A stretch of DNA of 64,000 nt from Clarkia xantiana subsp. parviflora (taxonomy: Eukaryota > Streptophyta > Magnoliopsida > Myrtales > Onagraceae). Both the position numbers and the translations under genes were made by a program. The DNA lies in assembly GCA_036873135.1 (NCBI GenBank), contig JAPTYO010000010.1:20205772-20269771 (forward strand), given 5' to 3'. The notes beneath the pieces were generated by a model that made no database searches, was not told the origin of the DNA, and saw only the letters and a program-made list of their open reading frames with translations. Each line of letters opens with the position of its first letter. Position 1 is the first letter of the stretch. Below, piece after piece: positions 49,101-61,526 of the stretch.

Positions 49101-51413
49101 TGGGACCTCTGACATCAACCTTCAATTCTGGATGTGAAGCCCGTAATGTATACCCTCCTACACCAAAGGGCATACCTTTTTGTTAAGTACGAGAGCATCT
49201 ATATTAATATAAATAAATAAAAGAAGCATAAGCAGAAGCAGAAGCAGAAGCTAAAAGTTACATGAAATCCTACCAAAAACATATAAATATGCCATAATGA
49301 AATGAAGCAAGTTACAGCTAAACAAGTTTTCTTGTTAATTATTTGAGAAATCCTCAGATAAATAAGTCGTGAGTTACTATCTAGAGCTGCAATTCTTAAA
49401 GCTTTATAAAGGGTGTTTAAGCTACACAGCTGCTGATTCTTCAGACCCAACAAATACCCATTAAAGCCACAGACGCACGCAACCAAAAGTCTTCGAGTCA
49501 ACGGACAATGGAGAAGAATATGGTTAACAGATTCCTCATTGCATTTGCATTGGGAGCACCTGTAAACCAAAACCTTCTCTCTTCTTTGTAGAGCTAGTCT
49601 AAATTTGTTGCAGTAGGTTCTTTTAGCTGAAGCTCGTCAAATCGAGCGTATCCCTTAACGTTATACATTAACCTATGGTCTGCTTAATTTCTTTAATCTT
49701 AAACCAAAAAAAAAAAAAAGGTCTGAAATCCCTTATGTAAAAACTAAGAGATTAAGATAAAACATCCGTAACTTAAGTTTGTTTTTATCAATAGATCAAA
49801 ACATTTCACTCTTAATAAAATCATTAACGGCAAAAATGTGAATAAATGAACTACATTAGGAAGCACCCATACCTGGTACTATATTTTTTAATATGTACTT
49901 TCCTTCTGGTGATGTTGAAGCAGAAGAGACAAGGTCTCCATTAGCAGAAAAAAGGTCAATCTGCACGTTTGAAGGACCCCCATTCTTCTGCTGACAGCTC
50001 TCTCCACCAACAGCTCCAGTGACCCTTCCTGATATTGTGAAGCTAAATTTGGGGGAAGGTAGCAGCAGAAGGGTTACATACTACAAAGCTCGAAATTATC
50101 AGGTTACTGAAAGTAGGAGCAGGTGTAAATACTCACCCAGTGAACTGAAAATTGATGTCTTCGTTGCCATTACAACCAGCGCTATCAACATTGACAGGAA
50201 CCTGTAACATAAATTGAAAAGTTAAAAGAAGAGAGTAGAAACACCAAAAATATGATAAACAAAAAATATGAGGAATTGATCAGTAAGAAATATATGATCT
50301 TCCCATTTTAACTCTTTTTCTAAAAGAACCACTAGAAAATGTCTCACCTTATCCGGAGACCATGACCAGCCTTCTGGTCCATTGACTTTAAGAATGAAAG
50401 AACCCTGCAAGTACGAAACAAATGAGAAAAGGGAATCTTCTGGAGCATGAGAAGAATTATAAGTTAGAAGCCCAAAATTTCCATGACCTACTTAAGCATA
50501 TCAGGTAGAAGAATTTATACCTTGTCATATACTGGAATGAAGTAGTAACCGTTAGGAGCACATTGAGTGCTATCCTTCACCAACCCATCAACAGTTCTAA
50601 GTTCAACCTACAACAAGCACAGTTCTCTGTTTATTTGTGCATTAAGAAACTATCTCTACTGTTCTGTTGCAATTATTTTAACTAGTAGTATCACGTTAGA
50701 AACACCCAGTCATCCATTTCACCGTCAATATTTCATTCAGCAGCTTTTCCTAATATCTCCACTTCTTGGACACCACATAGAAAGCATACTTTCATTGTAA
50801 TATAAAGAATGTTCTTTTTTCATATCTCTAGCTGAAAGAGATTGGTGAAGAATATTCTTAAGAGTTAGCTTCAGTTTACATTAAAGGAAACTGGAAACAG
50901 AGGCAGCGGATATTAAATTAGAATTTTCAGCTTCACCCTAACACTGTTTAAATAAATGGATAACTTTCTTAGTAATCAAGTGATAATAGAATTAAATTCT
51001 TAACCTACTAGTGAACACTAGAACAGCTACATAGACTTCATCGCCTAAGATCGAACCAGAAGATTACCGTGATATGAGAATAGTCCAGCTTCGCATCAGT
51101 CGGCTTCCTCGCCTTGATCAAAGAAGAGCTCGCCTGGAGCAATGCATAGATGTCAATGCCAATCGGAAGCTTGAAATGCTCGATTCATATCTATCGAATT
51201 TGGTTAAATGTCATCGCCAATAAGAAAAACGAACTAGATGGACATGAAGCTACATTGAGCATGCATCCAGATTCACAATAGATGTAAGCAAGAGTTGAAT
51301 AGTATACTTACCTCAATAAATCCTCCGCAGCCATTAATGGAATCAGCAGAGGTGTAAACCACTGAATAAATAGCCAAGAGTAAGCAGATCAAAGCGAGCG
51401 CAGAATTGGTCAT
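40510..51413 (-). CDS. NOMO: Nodal modulator (NOMO) homologue, ER membrane protein
   Basis: Twenty-seven GT-AG exons on the minus strand sum to 3591 nt, 1196 aa, near the size of Arabidopsis At3g62360. Exon 1 is 51413-51312 and the last three are 41213-40848, 40770-40697 and 40615-40510; the long middle exons include 44409-44206, 43912-43674, 43418-43170, 42392-42162 and 41522-41294. Features: signal peptide MTNSALALICLLLAIYSVVY; a chain of Ig-like/carboxypeptidase-regulatory beta-sandwich domains (SGRVTG, GRVIDG, VSVEARS, GYGNFRLRGL); a C-terminal membrane helix PVLPLVVGVSVILLFISIP; and a tail ending RKKTY, a KKXX ER-retrieval signal. In animals NOMO works with nicalin and TMEM147 at the ER translocon. 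The gene appears intact despite transposons in its introns. Confidence 0.96.
42451..43081. mobile_element. Non-autonomous MULE, 631 bp (M3), in a NOMO intron
   Basis: Left tip GGGAATAGAACTAAAAACTG, right tip the complement of GGGTTAAGAACCTAAAAACTG. It is flanked by the 9-bp duplication TAAATGCCA (42442-42450, 43082-43090). The core is many imperfect copies of ATCGGCCGTA/ATCGGCCGGA. Confidence 0.93.
46044..46117. repeat. (AT)n/(GA)n microsatellite in a NOMO intron
   Basis: About 50 bp of AT repeat followed by about 23 bp of GA repeat. Confidence 0.97.
46157..46689. mobile_element. Non-autonomous MULE, 533 bp (M4), in a NOMO intron
   Basis: Tips GGGTTAATAACTAAAAAACT and its complement. The inverted repeats run more than 100 bp (GGTTTACCCTA, AAATGTTAAAATGGACTG). 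It is flanked by the 9-bp duplication TAAATATAA (46148-46156, 46690-46698). The core lacks the GC repeats of M1-M3. Confidence 0.95.
49200..49720 (-). mobile_element. LINE scrap in a NOMO intron
   Basis: The minus strand encodes a zf-RVT-like piece, YRCSQCKCNEESVNHILLHC, typical of plant L1 polyproteins (CxxC...H...C). On the plus strand, further right, a LINE-like tail ends in 14 A residues (about 49708-49721). The two parts point in opposite directions. Lies between NOMO exons 7 and 6. Confidence 0.6.
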
Positions 51414-51970
51414 TTTCGTCAACAGGTGTTGGAGGGTGGATTAGAAGAGGGTCTGATCTGCTCAGATCCAGGTCCAAAGCTTCAGCATAATCTATCAACA
51501 ATTGAGATCGCTTCTCTTCCGTCGCAGCGAAGATTGTAGTGGTGCGGCTACGAAGCTTAGTTAGTTTATAGAGTACACACGTACAGTACACTGCAGTCCA
51601 AGAGCAAGAGCATGGTGAAATTACAGGGTCTATAATCACAGAAAAAAATAGATTGGGTGGTGAAAACAAATACGTGTATCTTCTTCTGGTCCTTTTAACT
51701 TTATTTTCTCTGCTAAAGTCCTTCCATTTTAAAGTTTAGCATGAGGGAGACTAACCGACTTGAGTTGTTTCTTTTTACTACTAGTAATAATAATATTAAG
51801 TAGTTCAGCCAATTTTCTTTACTTGAGAGGGCTCACTCTCTTTCGGGAAAGAATTTCCCTTTCGGTTTAGCTCGATTCGAGTTTAAATTTCACTAACATA
51901 ATCGAATTAAAAAAAAAAAAACTCATTAATTTTGAACCGAACGAACAACTCTTAATTATATACTAGATTG
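51414..51970. other. NOMO promoter region
   Basis: Upstream of the NOMO start. C/T- and A-rich, with no other gene. It ends at the hAT element. Confidence 0.5.
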
Positions 51971-52634
51971 TAGGGGTGAGCAAATATCCCGAGAGGCTCA
52001 AAATCCCGCCCGTCCCGCCCTAGCCCGTCCCAAAAAGCCCGTCCCAAAAAAGTGCCCAAGCCCTAATGGGCGGGACTTTTCTTCTCAACTAGGGCTAGGG
52101 CTAGGGCTAGGGCTTTTTTACGAAGTCCCAAAAGACCCGTCCCGTCCCTTTTTGCTAACTAATCAGCTATAAACTATAGTTAGTTTAGTTAACTTTAGTG
52201 ATGGCTCGGGTTTTGATCTGGATTTTTTATTTATAACTTGTTATATCAGAATTGTTGGTGACTTTGTGTTAGAGTTTTGATAAAACTTAGTTTTTGAGTC
52301 ATTGGTGAACTATTTTGGAGAACCAAGTTCTGTGTTGAACTTGGTGTTCTTACAAGTGACAAAATGTTTGAGTGATTTTGGTGTTTTATGGTGAACTTTG
52401 TTGTTGTTCTGTGTTTGGTTATGGTTTAAGTAAATTGGGTATGATTTCTTTTTTTTTAAAACTTGGATTGGAATTTGGGTTTGTCCTTAGTCCCTGTAGG
52501 CCCGTGGCGGGCGGGCTTTTTCCTACTAGTTAGGGCTCGGGATAGGGCTCGGGACAGCCATTAAGTGTCCATAGTTTTAGGGCTTGGACCATTTTTTAGA
52601 AAAAGCCCGCACATCCGTCCCATGCTCAGCCCTA
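51971..52634. mobile_element. hAT-type element, 664 bp
   Basis: Tips TAGGGGTGAGCA and TGCTCAGCCCTA, flanked by the 8-bp duplication CTAGATTG (51963-51970, 52635-52642). Subterminal parts are rich in CCCGTCCC and GGGCGGG. A run of four GGGCTA words occurs at about 52088-52113. The interior is AT-rich without a transposase frame. Confidence 0.92.
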
Positions 52635-52642
52635 CTAGATTG

Positions 52643-53211
52643 CATTGCATACGTTATTTATTAAAAGAACATTCGCAAATAAGCAGAATAGATCAAATAT
52701 TACATAGCAAAATAGATAAAGATTGCCAGCGGTGACTCATTTCTCTCGGTACATTTTGGAAATTTTGGCCAAAATATCCAAATACAAACATAATGGAAAC
52801 CAAGTTTTGCTAACAAATTTAATTAAATATGCGAATGGCATTCATGTACGGGTGCAATATATAGATAGCCCTCAATCGTATAATTTTAGTGGAGATTATG
52901 ATTAGCAAAACTAAAATTTGAGAATTGGCAAGGTTAATAGCGTACGCTACGCGATATTCAATTTCAACTCGAAATTGCAAAACAAATACGAATAGGTAAT
53001 TCACATTTTCCGGTCAACGTTTATTAATATATCCCATCTTCCTCGTCCTCTCTCTCTCTATATATATATATATTAAGTTAACTCTATCTACTATATACTG
53101 GAAAGAATAACAAGGACCAATAATACCATATGAATTAATTAATATACATATATAATTTTAGAAAACTCGGGGGCGATGCACGGACCGACTTCAGTATCTC
53201 AAAACTCTATG
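52643..53211. other. Spacer between the hAT element and the RING-CH gene 3' end
   Basis: AT-rich, with a CT/TA microsatellite at about 53050-53072. Includes the 3' UTR of the minus-strand RING-CH gene. No other gene is seen. Confidence 0.6.
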
Positions 53212-56200
53212 TTAGACAATATGGTGCCTCTGTCGATCACTCTCTTCTTCATCTTCATTATCAAGATTCTAATAATAAATCACAAATAGAACAAGCAAAA
53301 TATAATAAGTTTTCAGACCATTTCATATTAATTAACTTGAATAATTATTATTTTGTTTACCACAAAGAAAAGTTAACTCGCATTTATTTAAAATAGTGGA
53401 CAGGACTTACATTACGGCGGCTCCTCACAGAATCACGAATAGCTGAAATTATGCGAATCAATACGTACATTGGAGCAATAATACCGAGTAGTCTTAGTAA
53501 AAGTACCTGCAACATTAACCACCAAATTAATCACACCATTTTTGTAAAATACCGCACTATATATAAGAAGACATTTATGGATCATGATTGAAAATTACCG
53601 TAGCAAGTGTGAAGGGGTATTCTTCTGGTCTACCGTCAAGAACGTCAAATATGTGTCTCCAAATTAGGAACACCGTGAACTGCACCCAACAAAAAACACA
53701 AATTGTCAAAAGCCCATTTAGCAGCTCCCAAAAAAAAAAAAATGTAAACAAAAAATAAATGGTTTTAGGGTTTTAGACTATATTTATTGTTAAATAGAGA
53801 ATTCAGAAGCCCATTTAGCAGCTCCAGAATCTCTATGATTGGTGGGTTATCAGAAGCCCATTTAGCAGCTCTAGAATGAGCCCATTTTAAGATAATATAA
53901 TAAGAAAACAAATAAATAATAAGAAGACAGTAGTGTATTGCTACAAGGTTTTAAAAATGGGCCCTTCATCATTTTCTTAAATTTCTTTTTAAATAATATT
54001 AAAATAGTTCTCAAAATCCTTTTTACTTTCTTACCAATTAGATGAAATAATTTAAAAATCTATATATTATATATTTTTTTGAAGAAAATATAATAACTCA
54101 ATGAACGGATAGTATTCTGATATTTTCTTACGATGTAGCAATAAATGAACTAAGGGTTTCTGATTTTGGTTTACGATGCAGTGAGCTGAAGAAATTAGAT
54201 ACCAATGAATTCAATTCAGCCGAAGAAATTGTGTGATGCCTAGGAAATTGTGTGATGCGTAGGGATCGTGCGAATATACCAAATATTATTTTGTTACTAT
54301 AGGTACATTGTAAGACACCCCACGTGATGCGCGGAAAATGCGCACTAGTTAAATAAAATCTAAATCTTTAAGAAGTATATTTTGTAAGAAATAAAACTTT
54401 TGTTTTGGCACTAAAAACGAAAATATTAATGAAAATAACTTGAAACACAGTTTTAAAAAATTTAAGTGCTTTTAGCAAAGGCATTACAGTGTTTGGAAAA
54501 AAAAAAAATCCAAGTCTAGACTATGAAACAACGAACAAACTTGGTCCGACAAAACTGGTCTGCACACCGAAAGAATGCTTGGTCGGCAGAATCTCAAGAA
54601 ACGGTCGGCCAATAAATTTCAAGGCGATTCGCACTATGCGCGCCGTACTAAGAATGATTGTCGGAACATAAAAACTACTTGCATGGACGACAATCCCTAG
54701 TTAGTAGTAGATTTCGAGGAAGTAAAAACAAATGTCGAACAAGAAAGCTTACCGTAAGAGCAAAAGTCCGACAAAATGCGGCGAATTTATAGATCACGGA
54801 TGCGCATTCGGCATCTGCTTCGGCTTCTTCTTCATCATCAGAAGCCATAAGTTCGTGTTCTCTCCGCACGACTTGCAAATTATCCCTACAAAAATAAAGA
54901 ATTGATTAATTTCATCCCGTGAAAAAAAAAAAAAATTTAAAAAAATTATTTAAAATTCCTTGTTCAATATATGGCACAAAAAAAGAACTTATACTTAATG
55001 ACAATAGTCGTTATCATGATGCCTATATAGTAATGCATAGCGTCACATCTATAATTATTATTATTTAAAAATGAAATATAGCTTTCAAAAGGGACTTTTC
55101 AATTAATTCCTTGTTGTGGCAATAATTAGTTGTAAGAGCATCCACAATGGTATTACGTAAAGATTACGTAAACGTGGGTCCTACATGTTTATTTAAGTAA
55201 AGTAACAAAAACTATCTACAGTGGTTTTACATAGCATTCCTTAAATATGGGACCCACACGTAAATTTATGTTTTTACATAAAGTATTCCTTAAATTTAAG
55301 TAATGCACTATGTATTACGTAACCAATTTTTTATTATAAATTAATTCATTTTATAATTAATGCTAATATCTTATTGGTGGTTGTTGGAAAATTTAATAAT
55401 AAAATATATTTAAGGAATATGTTTAAGTAATACGATTGCAGAGAAAATATTTTTTACGTGTGTCTTAACTTTACGTATTACTTAAAGTGTACATAAACGT
55501 CTACGTGGCAACTTTAAAAAATACAATTTATGTAAAACCATTGTGGATGCTCTAACCCATGATTGTCCATCTTTTATTTAACAATTTTTTTCATGCGTAG
55601 TAACTTATTTAATAATAACTAATTAACGACATGATGAGTTTAGAGACAAAAGGTGCGTTTTTTAAGGATACCACATTCCAAACGCACCGCAAATTAGCGA
55701 AACATATATTCCACACCGTCAAGAATGTGAGTTCTTTACACTATAATATATATATATATAATATAATATATAAAGAGTCCCTAAAAAAAAACTTCAAATC
55801 CGTGGTAACTTCATTTAACTTAATTAATTATATATATTATATATAAAGATTAAAAGGTTAACATCAATCTATTGTTATTAGTTACAAAATAACCTAATTA
55901 ATACAACTCGCAGTCACATACATGTATTTGGATATTTGAGGTTCGACAATTTTTACTGTAAAATAACAAAATTTATAATCTATTTCATTTAACAAACAAA
56001 ATCTGAAGTAGCGTTATGACTCTGCCATTTCATTCACTAAAATTTTGAGAATAGAAAAATATGAACAAAAGCGCCGGAAAAATAAGAAGATTTTAATTGT
56101 TAAAAAGATACATACTATAAAGTAATAAAGATGTACCTAATTGTCACTGCAGACTCTATCATCTGCAACTTCTTTGAAGGCTCTGCAACGTATCCAGGTT

Positions 56201-56891
56201 CGAAGTTCTGTAGCATATTATAGAGAAACCATTTGAACATCTTTGTATTTGATTTGATTTTTTTTTTTTTTTTTTTAAAAAAACTCTTTTTATTTTATTA
56301 AAAAAAAAAAAATCGGGCTAAAGCCAAATTTACCGGTACTAGCTTTTGATGTAGAATTTTCAAAATTATTGGTTAATTCATGATTGCTCTCTACAGAGAG
56401 TAACAGAAGGATGAATCTCAAAGAAGAAGAAGAAAAAAAAATCAAAATTCCAGAAAAAGAAAACCAGAGACAACTAATCAGAGGAAGAACCTTAATTATA
56501 ATCCGACAACTCCACTGCAACTAAAAAAATCCAAGAAAAACAGAAGTAAATCGATATACCTGAAGACATATTTCGCAGGTGATGTTTCCCTTCTCGTTAC
56601 ACCACCTCTGTATACAGTCCCGATGCGCATACTGATCAAAATTGTTCAATGAAACCGGACATCAGAGAAACAATCGACGATCACCGATAAGAGGATGTCG
56701 GAAAAAACAAAACAACATTTCTGAAACTTAGAAGATTAAAGGGCGTATCTGGATACCTTGACAGTGCCGGAACAAGCACAGGGAGCTTCCAAGCTGAGAC
56801 AGCTCTCGAACTCGGCGTCGTGGCAGATTCTGCAGTGAGAAACCGCCGTGCTTGATTGCAGTTCTTCAACGAGCAACCCCACTTCCTCCAT
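53212..56891 (-). CDS. RING-CH (MARCH-type) E3 ubiquitin ligase
   Basis: Seven exons on the minus strand (56891-56757, 56631-56560, 56207-56137, 54885-54753, 53679-53599, 53506-53411, 53268-53212) sum to 645 nt, 214 aa. The RING-CH zinc ligands are complete in C4HC3 order: C20, C23, C38, C40, H48, C51, C64, C67. After the RING come [10 protein letters not shown] and an acidic stretch ([13 protein letters not shown]). Two hydrophobic segments follow ([18 protein letters not shown] and [20 protein letters not shown]), matching plant RINGv proteins with a DUF3675 region. It is thus a predicted membrane-bound ligase; substrate unknown. The ATG at 56891 starts [11 protein letters not shown]. The long third intron (56136-54886) holds a MITE. 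Confidence 0.93.
55136..55552. mobile_element. Tourist-like PIF/Harbinger MITE
   Basis: Tips GAGCATCCACAATGG and its complement, flanked by TAA on both sides (55133-55135, 55553-55555), the 3-bp duplication typical of PIF/Harbinger. 417 bp, AT-rich, non-coding. Lies in intron 3 of the RING-CH gene. Confidence 0.93.
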
Positions 56892-56948
56892 AATAATTTC
56901 TCTCAATTCAATTTCTGTTTTATATGAATGAATCAATGGGGGTTTCAA

Positions 56949-58107
56949 ATTTCAAGTTTCTGAGCTCCAAATTTCTCACCGTCTCTGTTCTTTGTCTGCC
57001 GAGCTAGCGACGAGGTTGGGGATTAAAAGCAAGAAAGAAGACAGTGGAAATACCTAAACTGCCCCTGAATTTCCCTAGAAGACTTGGATATTATTATGAC
57101 TGTTATCCACTATCTCTAATTTTAATTTGTTTTGTTTTTCGTTAAGAACATGTATTATTTTTTCAAAATGTGACCTAGGATTTTACTAAAAATATATTTG
57201 TTCCACATTTAAAATAATCTCTGAATTATATTAATTAAAAAAAATTACTAATTGAAAAATATTGAATTAGTTCATAAAAAAAATATCAAATCAGTCTGTA
57301 AATAGTAAATTGTTGGTCATTAATATTCAATGATGGGTCGCACAATAGCTAAGGGGTCCAATTGGATTTTTTCAAAGACTAAATTGCAAAAATTAAAAGT
57401 TAAGTGTATAAATTGGAGAAATAAAATGAACAAAATAAAAGCATTTAACGGCTAAGCTTGTCAGCTGATTAACAAAAGCTCCAAAAATCTACAAAATGCA
57501 AACATATGACACCAAAAGTCTAAAAAAAAAATTATGAATCCAAAAACTAACATTGGTCAAACATATGGCATTAAAATATCATTTAACCCTTCTTGATATG
57601 TATTATTTAAAAAATTTACTTTTATATAAAACATCATGCATTGTCTATCTAATCAATCAATATGGATCAAGTTATATTTGAACATTGAATTGTCTCATGA
57701 ATTAAATGGTATACGCGGTTTTGAGAAGGTTTGACCCGACGGACGTGGAGGATGGGAGTTGTTAATGGAAAATCCAAATGCAAAATGCGATGGTTTATTT
57801 AAGGATGCAAATCGGTGATTCACCCTTTAATTAGAAAACTTAAGTTTAAATCTCATCTAAATTTTAATTTTAAGAATAAAATATACATTTAATTCGTATT
57901 TTACACATTGATATGATATGAAAACTAATGATGGAAGGTTAAAGTCAAACTATATTGTCTCCCTCTGCTAGCTGCTGAAAAGATTTGGCAATGTGAAGTA
58001 TAGCTGTGGAACATAGAATACGGTGCTCATATGATTGATTAAGATTTAACATATATCCAATTTAATTAAATATGGTTAGTGGTTAGTGTTCCATTACTTA
58101 TTTAAAA
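56949..58107. other. Intergenic region left of a MULE
   Basis: First the promoter of the RING-CH gene, then AT-rich DNA. Around 57470-57590 the words CAAACATATG, CCAAAAGT and ATTTAACCC look like an old MULE end, but no partner end or target duplication is found. No gene is seen. Confidence 0.5.
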
Positions 58108-58753
58108 GGCTTAACAGGTGTTTTGGTTCAACATGTTTGACAACTTTTGAATTTTGATCTAACTTTTTTTTTTGCCTAGTTTTGGTATCATATGTTTGAA
58201 AACTTTTGTCTTTTGGTTCATCTGTTACTTAATCGTCAGTTGGTCCGTTAAATAGTCACGTGACTTGCACATGCTTAATCCAAAATTTTTATTTTGTTCA
58301 GTTTAGTCCTCAAATTATTGTCCTAACTTTTTATTTGTGCAATTTAGCCCATAAATATTATCAACCGCACCCTAAGGCTAAATTGACATAGTCATGGTCC
58401 GACCCATGGCTAGGTCGGAACATGATTAGGGCCGCCTAGGTCCGGCGACCAGCCATGGGTCGGACCATGGCTAGGTCAATTTAGTCCTAGGGTCCGGTTG
58501 ATAATGTTTAAGGGCTAAATTAGAAAAATTAAAAGTTATGATAATAAATTTGATGACTAAACTGAACAAAATAAAATTTTGGGAATAGGCGTACAAGTCA
58601 CGTGACTATTTAACGGTCAAACTGGCGGTCAACTAATGGGTGGATCAAAAGCCAAAAGTTTTCAAACATATAGTATCAAAACTAGACAAAAATAAAATGT
58701 TGGATCAAAACCAAAAGTTGTAAAAAAATGTTGGACTAAAAATATGTTAATCC
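58108..58753. mobile_element. MULE-like element, 646 bp
   Basis: Left tip GGCTTAACA, right tip TGTTAATCC. Flanked by the 9-bp duplication TATTTAAAA (58099-58107, 58754-58762). Long imperfect inverted repeats (ATGTTTGA-AACTTTTG) surround a palindromic core with CATGGTCCGACCCATGG and its partner CATGGGTCGGACCATGG. No coding sequence. Confidence 0.9.
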
Positions 58754-58762
58754 TATTTAAAA

Positions 58763-59589
58763 TCTTATATTCAAATTCCGTCAAATATTCCAGTGAGGTA
58801 ATTAGGTAATTAACAATACTTTACCTTTTGTAATTGTAATAATTACTATGTATGCAACGCTCGTAATTGAACATTACAATTCTTTATTATCTGTTTGGCG
58901 CCATAAATAATGTGAATACTTCCGTCTAGAAAGCATTATTGCTTATTTAATTCATAAATAAAAAATAAAGGATGTGAGGCTACCAACTTTTGCCTAATAT
59001 ATATTCGTGCATTTAATCTTATAATGATTAAGGTTAGGCGCAGTAATGGAAATTATCATAGATCATATCTTTTACAACTCCCTTATTACGTGAGCTCTAA
59101 AAGTGAAAAAAAGATATTCATAGTTAATATTTTACTAATTTGATGCGTACAAAAATCATATTAAACTTGTACAGTTACCAAAAGAAAAGGCTTGAAGACG
59201 TAGGGCAAATTTGGGATATAGTTTTTTTTTTTTTTTTTTTTTCTAAACAAGAAAACAGTTAACTGGAGAGCATTAACAAGATGAGAGGGTATTCTTTATT
59301 GTCATTCTTTTTTTGTTTGGTAAAAAACTTTTATTGTCGTTATTCATATCCAATAACTCTTGCTTATGTCCAATTCAAATATCTTTTCCTTCTCCTCGTT
59401 TAAATGCTCCCCGTACGATCTGAGATCAACGGACCACAGTAGGTGTAGATGCATATTTAAAATTTAAAATAAATAAAGAACGGGTCCACTCCCGCTGATG
59501 GATAAAAATTAAAAGAACTGCGAAACGCGGTCACCGAAAAGAACGAGTGATGCAACGTCCCCACGCTTAGTTTAGTGACTTGTTACTCT
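58763..59589. other. AT-rich spacer
   Basis: No gene or bounded repeat recognised. A T run of 21 bases lies at about 59222-59242. Confidence 0.6.
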
Positions 59590-61500
59590 CACTACTAGAG
59601 ATATGGTCTTTACCGACGAAAATTATTCGTCGGTATACATATAATAATTCGTCGGTAAAAAATAATTTTGTCGGTAAATACATTTTTTCGTCGGGAAAAG
59701 GTTTGTCGGTATAGCCGGCGTCGGTAAATGTTTTACCGACGGAATTTGCCCCAAATATTTTGTCGGTATACACATTGATTTTTACCGACGACACGTTCGT
59801 CGGTAAAGCTACTTAAATATCGTCAAATTCAAACCATATTTACCGACGTAAATATATTTTAGCGACGAACCATATTTGGTCTGTATAGATTATTTACCGA
59901 TGACTTTATTTTTGTCGGTGAATATATTTTACCGACAAAATAGTAGTCGGTAATATCCGTTACCGACAAAAAATAATTGTCGGTACAATCCTTTACCGAC
60001 AAAAAAGTTGTCGGTAAAAACATTTACCAATAAATTCAATGTTAGTCGGTAAATGCTATTCACCGACGATCTTGTTTTTGTCGGTGAAATCATTTACCGA
60101 CTAATGAGTTTTGTCGGAAACTGTCATTTACCGACTAATGAGTTTTGTCGGTAACAATCATTTACCAACTAAATATTAATTCGTCGGTAACAAGTTATTA
60201 CCGAGGAGATTACTTTTGTCGGTGTTTAAATTTTACCGAGGGACTTAGTTGTTGTCGATAAACATTCTACACCGACCAAATAAATATTTTTCGGTAACAA
60301 GTAATTACCGACGAAGTTCAAATCATCGGTAATATATATTTATTTATACCGAGGAAATTAATTTTGTGTCGGTAAACATACTTTTACCGACGAAACCTTA
60401 TATGTCGGTAATCTTATTTATCGATGAAATTAATTTTGTCCGTAAATAATTAATTTAAGAAATAAATAAAAAAATAAATCATGATAGAAACAATAATAAT
60501 ATTTTTGGTGAATAAAGCACAAATAACCAGAAATAAGTACTGTTTTAAAAATTCCATCCAACATTCACCATAGGAAAAAAAACAATAAACTCCAACTTCT
60601 GCAGTCTTGTACGAAAAATAAAACTAAAAACAATAAACTCCGGCGTCGGCAGTGTTGTAGAAGTAAATCAAAAAATCGCCGGTTTCGAGAGCATGAAGTC
60701 CTATCATTCTGCACAAACAAATATCGACTCAGGTGTTTTCTATAACAATACGCTAAGTAGATGATACTAATAGAAACATATATATACGTGTTTACCACTT
60801 CAAACATATATTATGATTGTTTTACCACTTAAAACATAAATTATGAAATTTAGAAAAAGTGTTAGTACCTTGAGTTTCACTATCGGAGTTTGCTGGAGCG
60901 GTAACCAGTCGATCTGTAACTAAAGCCATGAGACCATTGAATTTCTCCTCTAAAGCTTTTATCTTCGCATCGCTGGCCGCTTTCTCGACGAGATGTGCAG
61001 CCTCACGCTCTTCAAGTCTTTGAGTAAGTTCATCAATGCGGGCAGCTGCAGCTGGAGGTATACCACTAGCCCTCCTAGGTTTCTTTTTTCGAGACTCCAT
61101 TAACTTCTCAAAGATGGCGTCTCTATCAGCTGGTGTCCCGGTCTCCTCCTCTTCTCTTACCGCGTTTTCTTCCGTTTGAGTCTACATTATAAATCATATA
61201 TTATTGTATGATAAAATAGTAGAACTAAGAAGATAACATTTTAATTCCACGCAACACACAATGATATTTTAACAAAATTATAAAGATCAATCTTGACCTT
61301 TAAAAAGTTTGAGTGACTTACAAGTATACGTTCTGATTCTGGATCCGCTGGAGTCCCGTTCTTAAGTGTATGTGTCTTCTTGAAGAAGACTCTTTTAGTA
61401 GGTGGAACGCCATTATTCTTCTTGGTCTGCATTGACAATTTTAAAATGATAACATTAATAATATATATACGTGTTTACCACTTCTATCATTTTTTGGGTA
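59590..61500 (-). mobile_element. Partial CACTA (En/Spm) element
   Basis: The left tip CACTACTAGA is followed by about 850 bp (59612-60430) of subterminal repeats TTTACCGACGAAAT and GTCGGTAAA in both orientations, the hallmark of plant CACTA elements. Minus-strand transposase-gene remnants follow. No opposite CACTA tip is visible before the Helitron end at 61527, so the right boundary is arbitrary and the element is incomplete. Confidence 0.88.
60822..61438 (-). pseudogene. CACTA transposase-associated (Transposase_24-like) exons
   Basis: The minus strand encodes KKNNGVPPTKRVFFKKTHTL and GTPADPESERILV, then after an intron-like gap GTPADRDAIFEKLMESRKKK and a coiled coil IDELTQRLEEREAAHLVEKA. 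This order matches the C-terminal part of the CACTA-linked Transposase_24 proteins. Upstream exons are missing. Confidence 0.65.
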
Positions 61501-61526
61501 GAATTCTATATATCATTTTATTATAA

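Noticed and set aside
52088..52113. Interstitial telomere repeat
   Set aside because: The unit is GGGCTA rather than the plant unit TTTAGGG, with only four copies, inside a bounded hAT element.
53711..53885. Triplicated AGAAGCCCATTTAGCAGCTC in a RING-CH intron
   Set aside because: Real short direct repeats, but with no boundaries or features beyond local slippage or duplication.
54300..54350. Helitron-like end (GATGCGCGGAAAATGCGCACTAG)
   Set aside because: The hairpin is weak and lies directly against CTAG without the usual spacer; no 5' end seen.
56892..56948. N-terminal extension of the RING-CH protein
   Set aside because: It begins with TTG, not ATG. The ATG at 56891 gives the expected N-terminus.
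57470..57600. Possible additional MULE end at ATTTAACCC
   Set aside because: No opposite inverted repeat or 9-bp duplication could be found.
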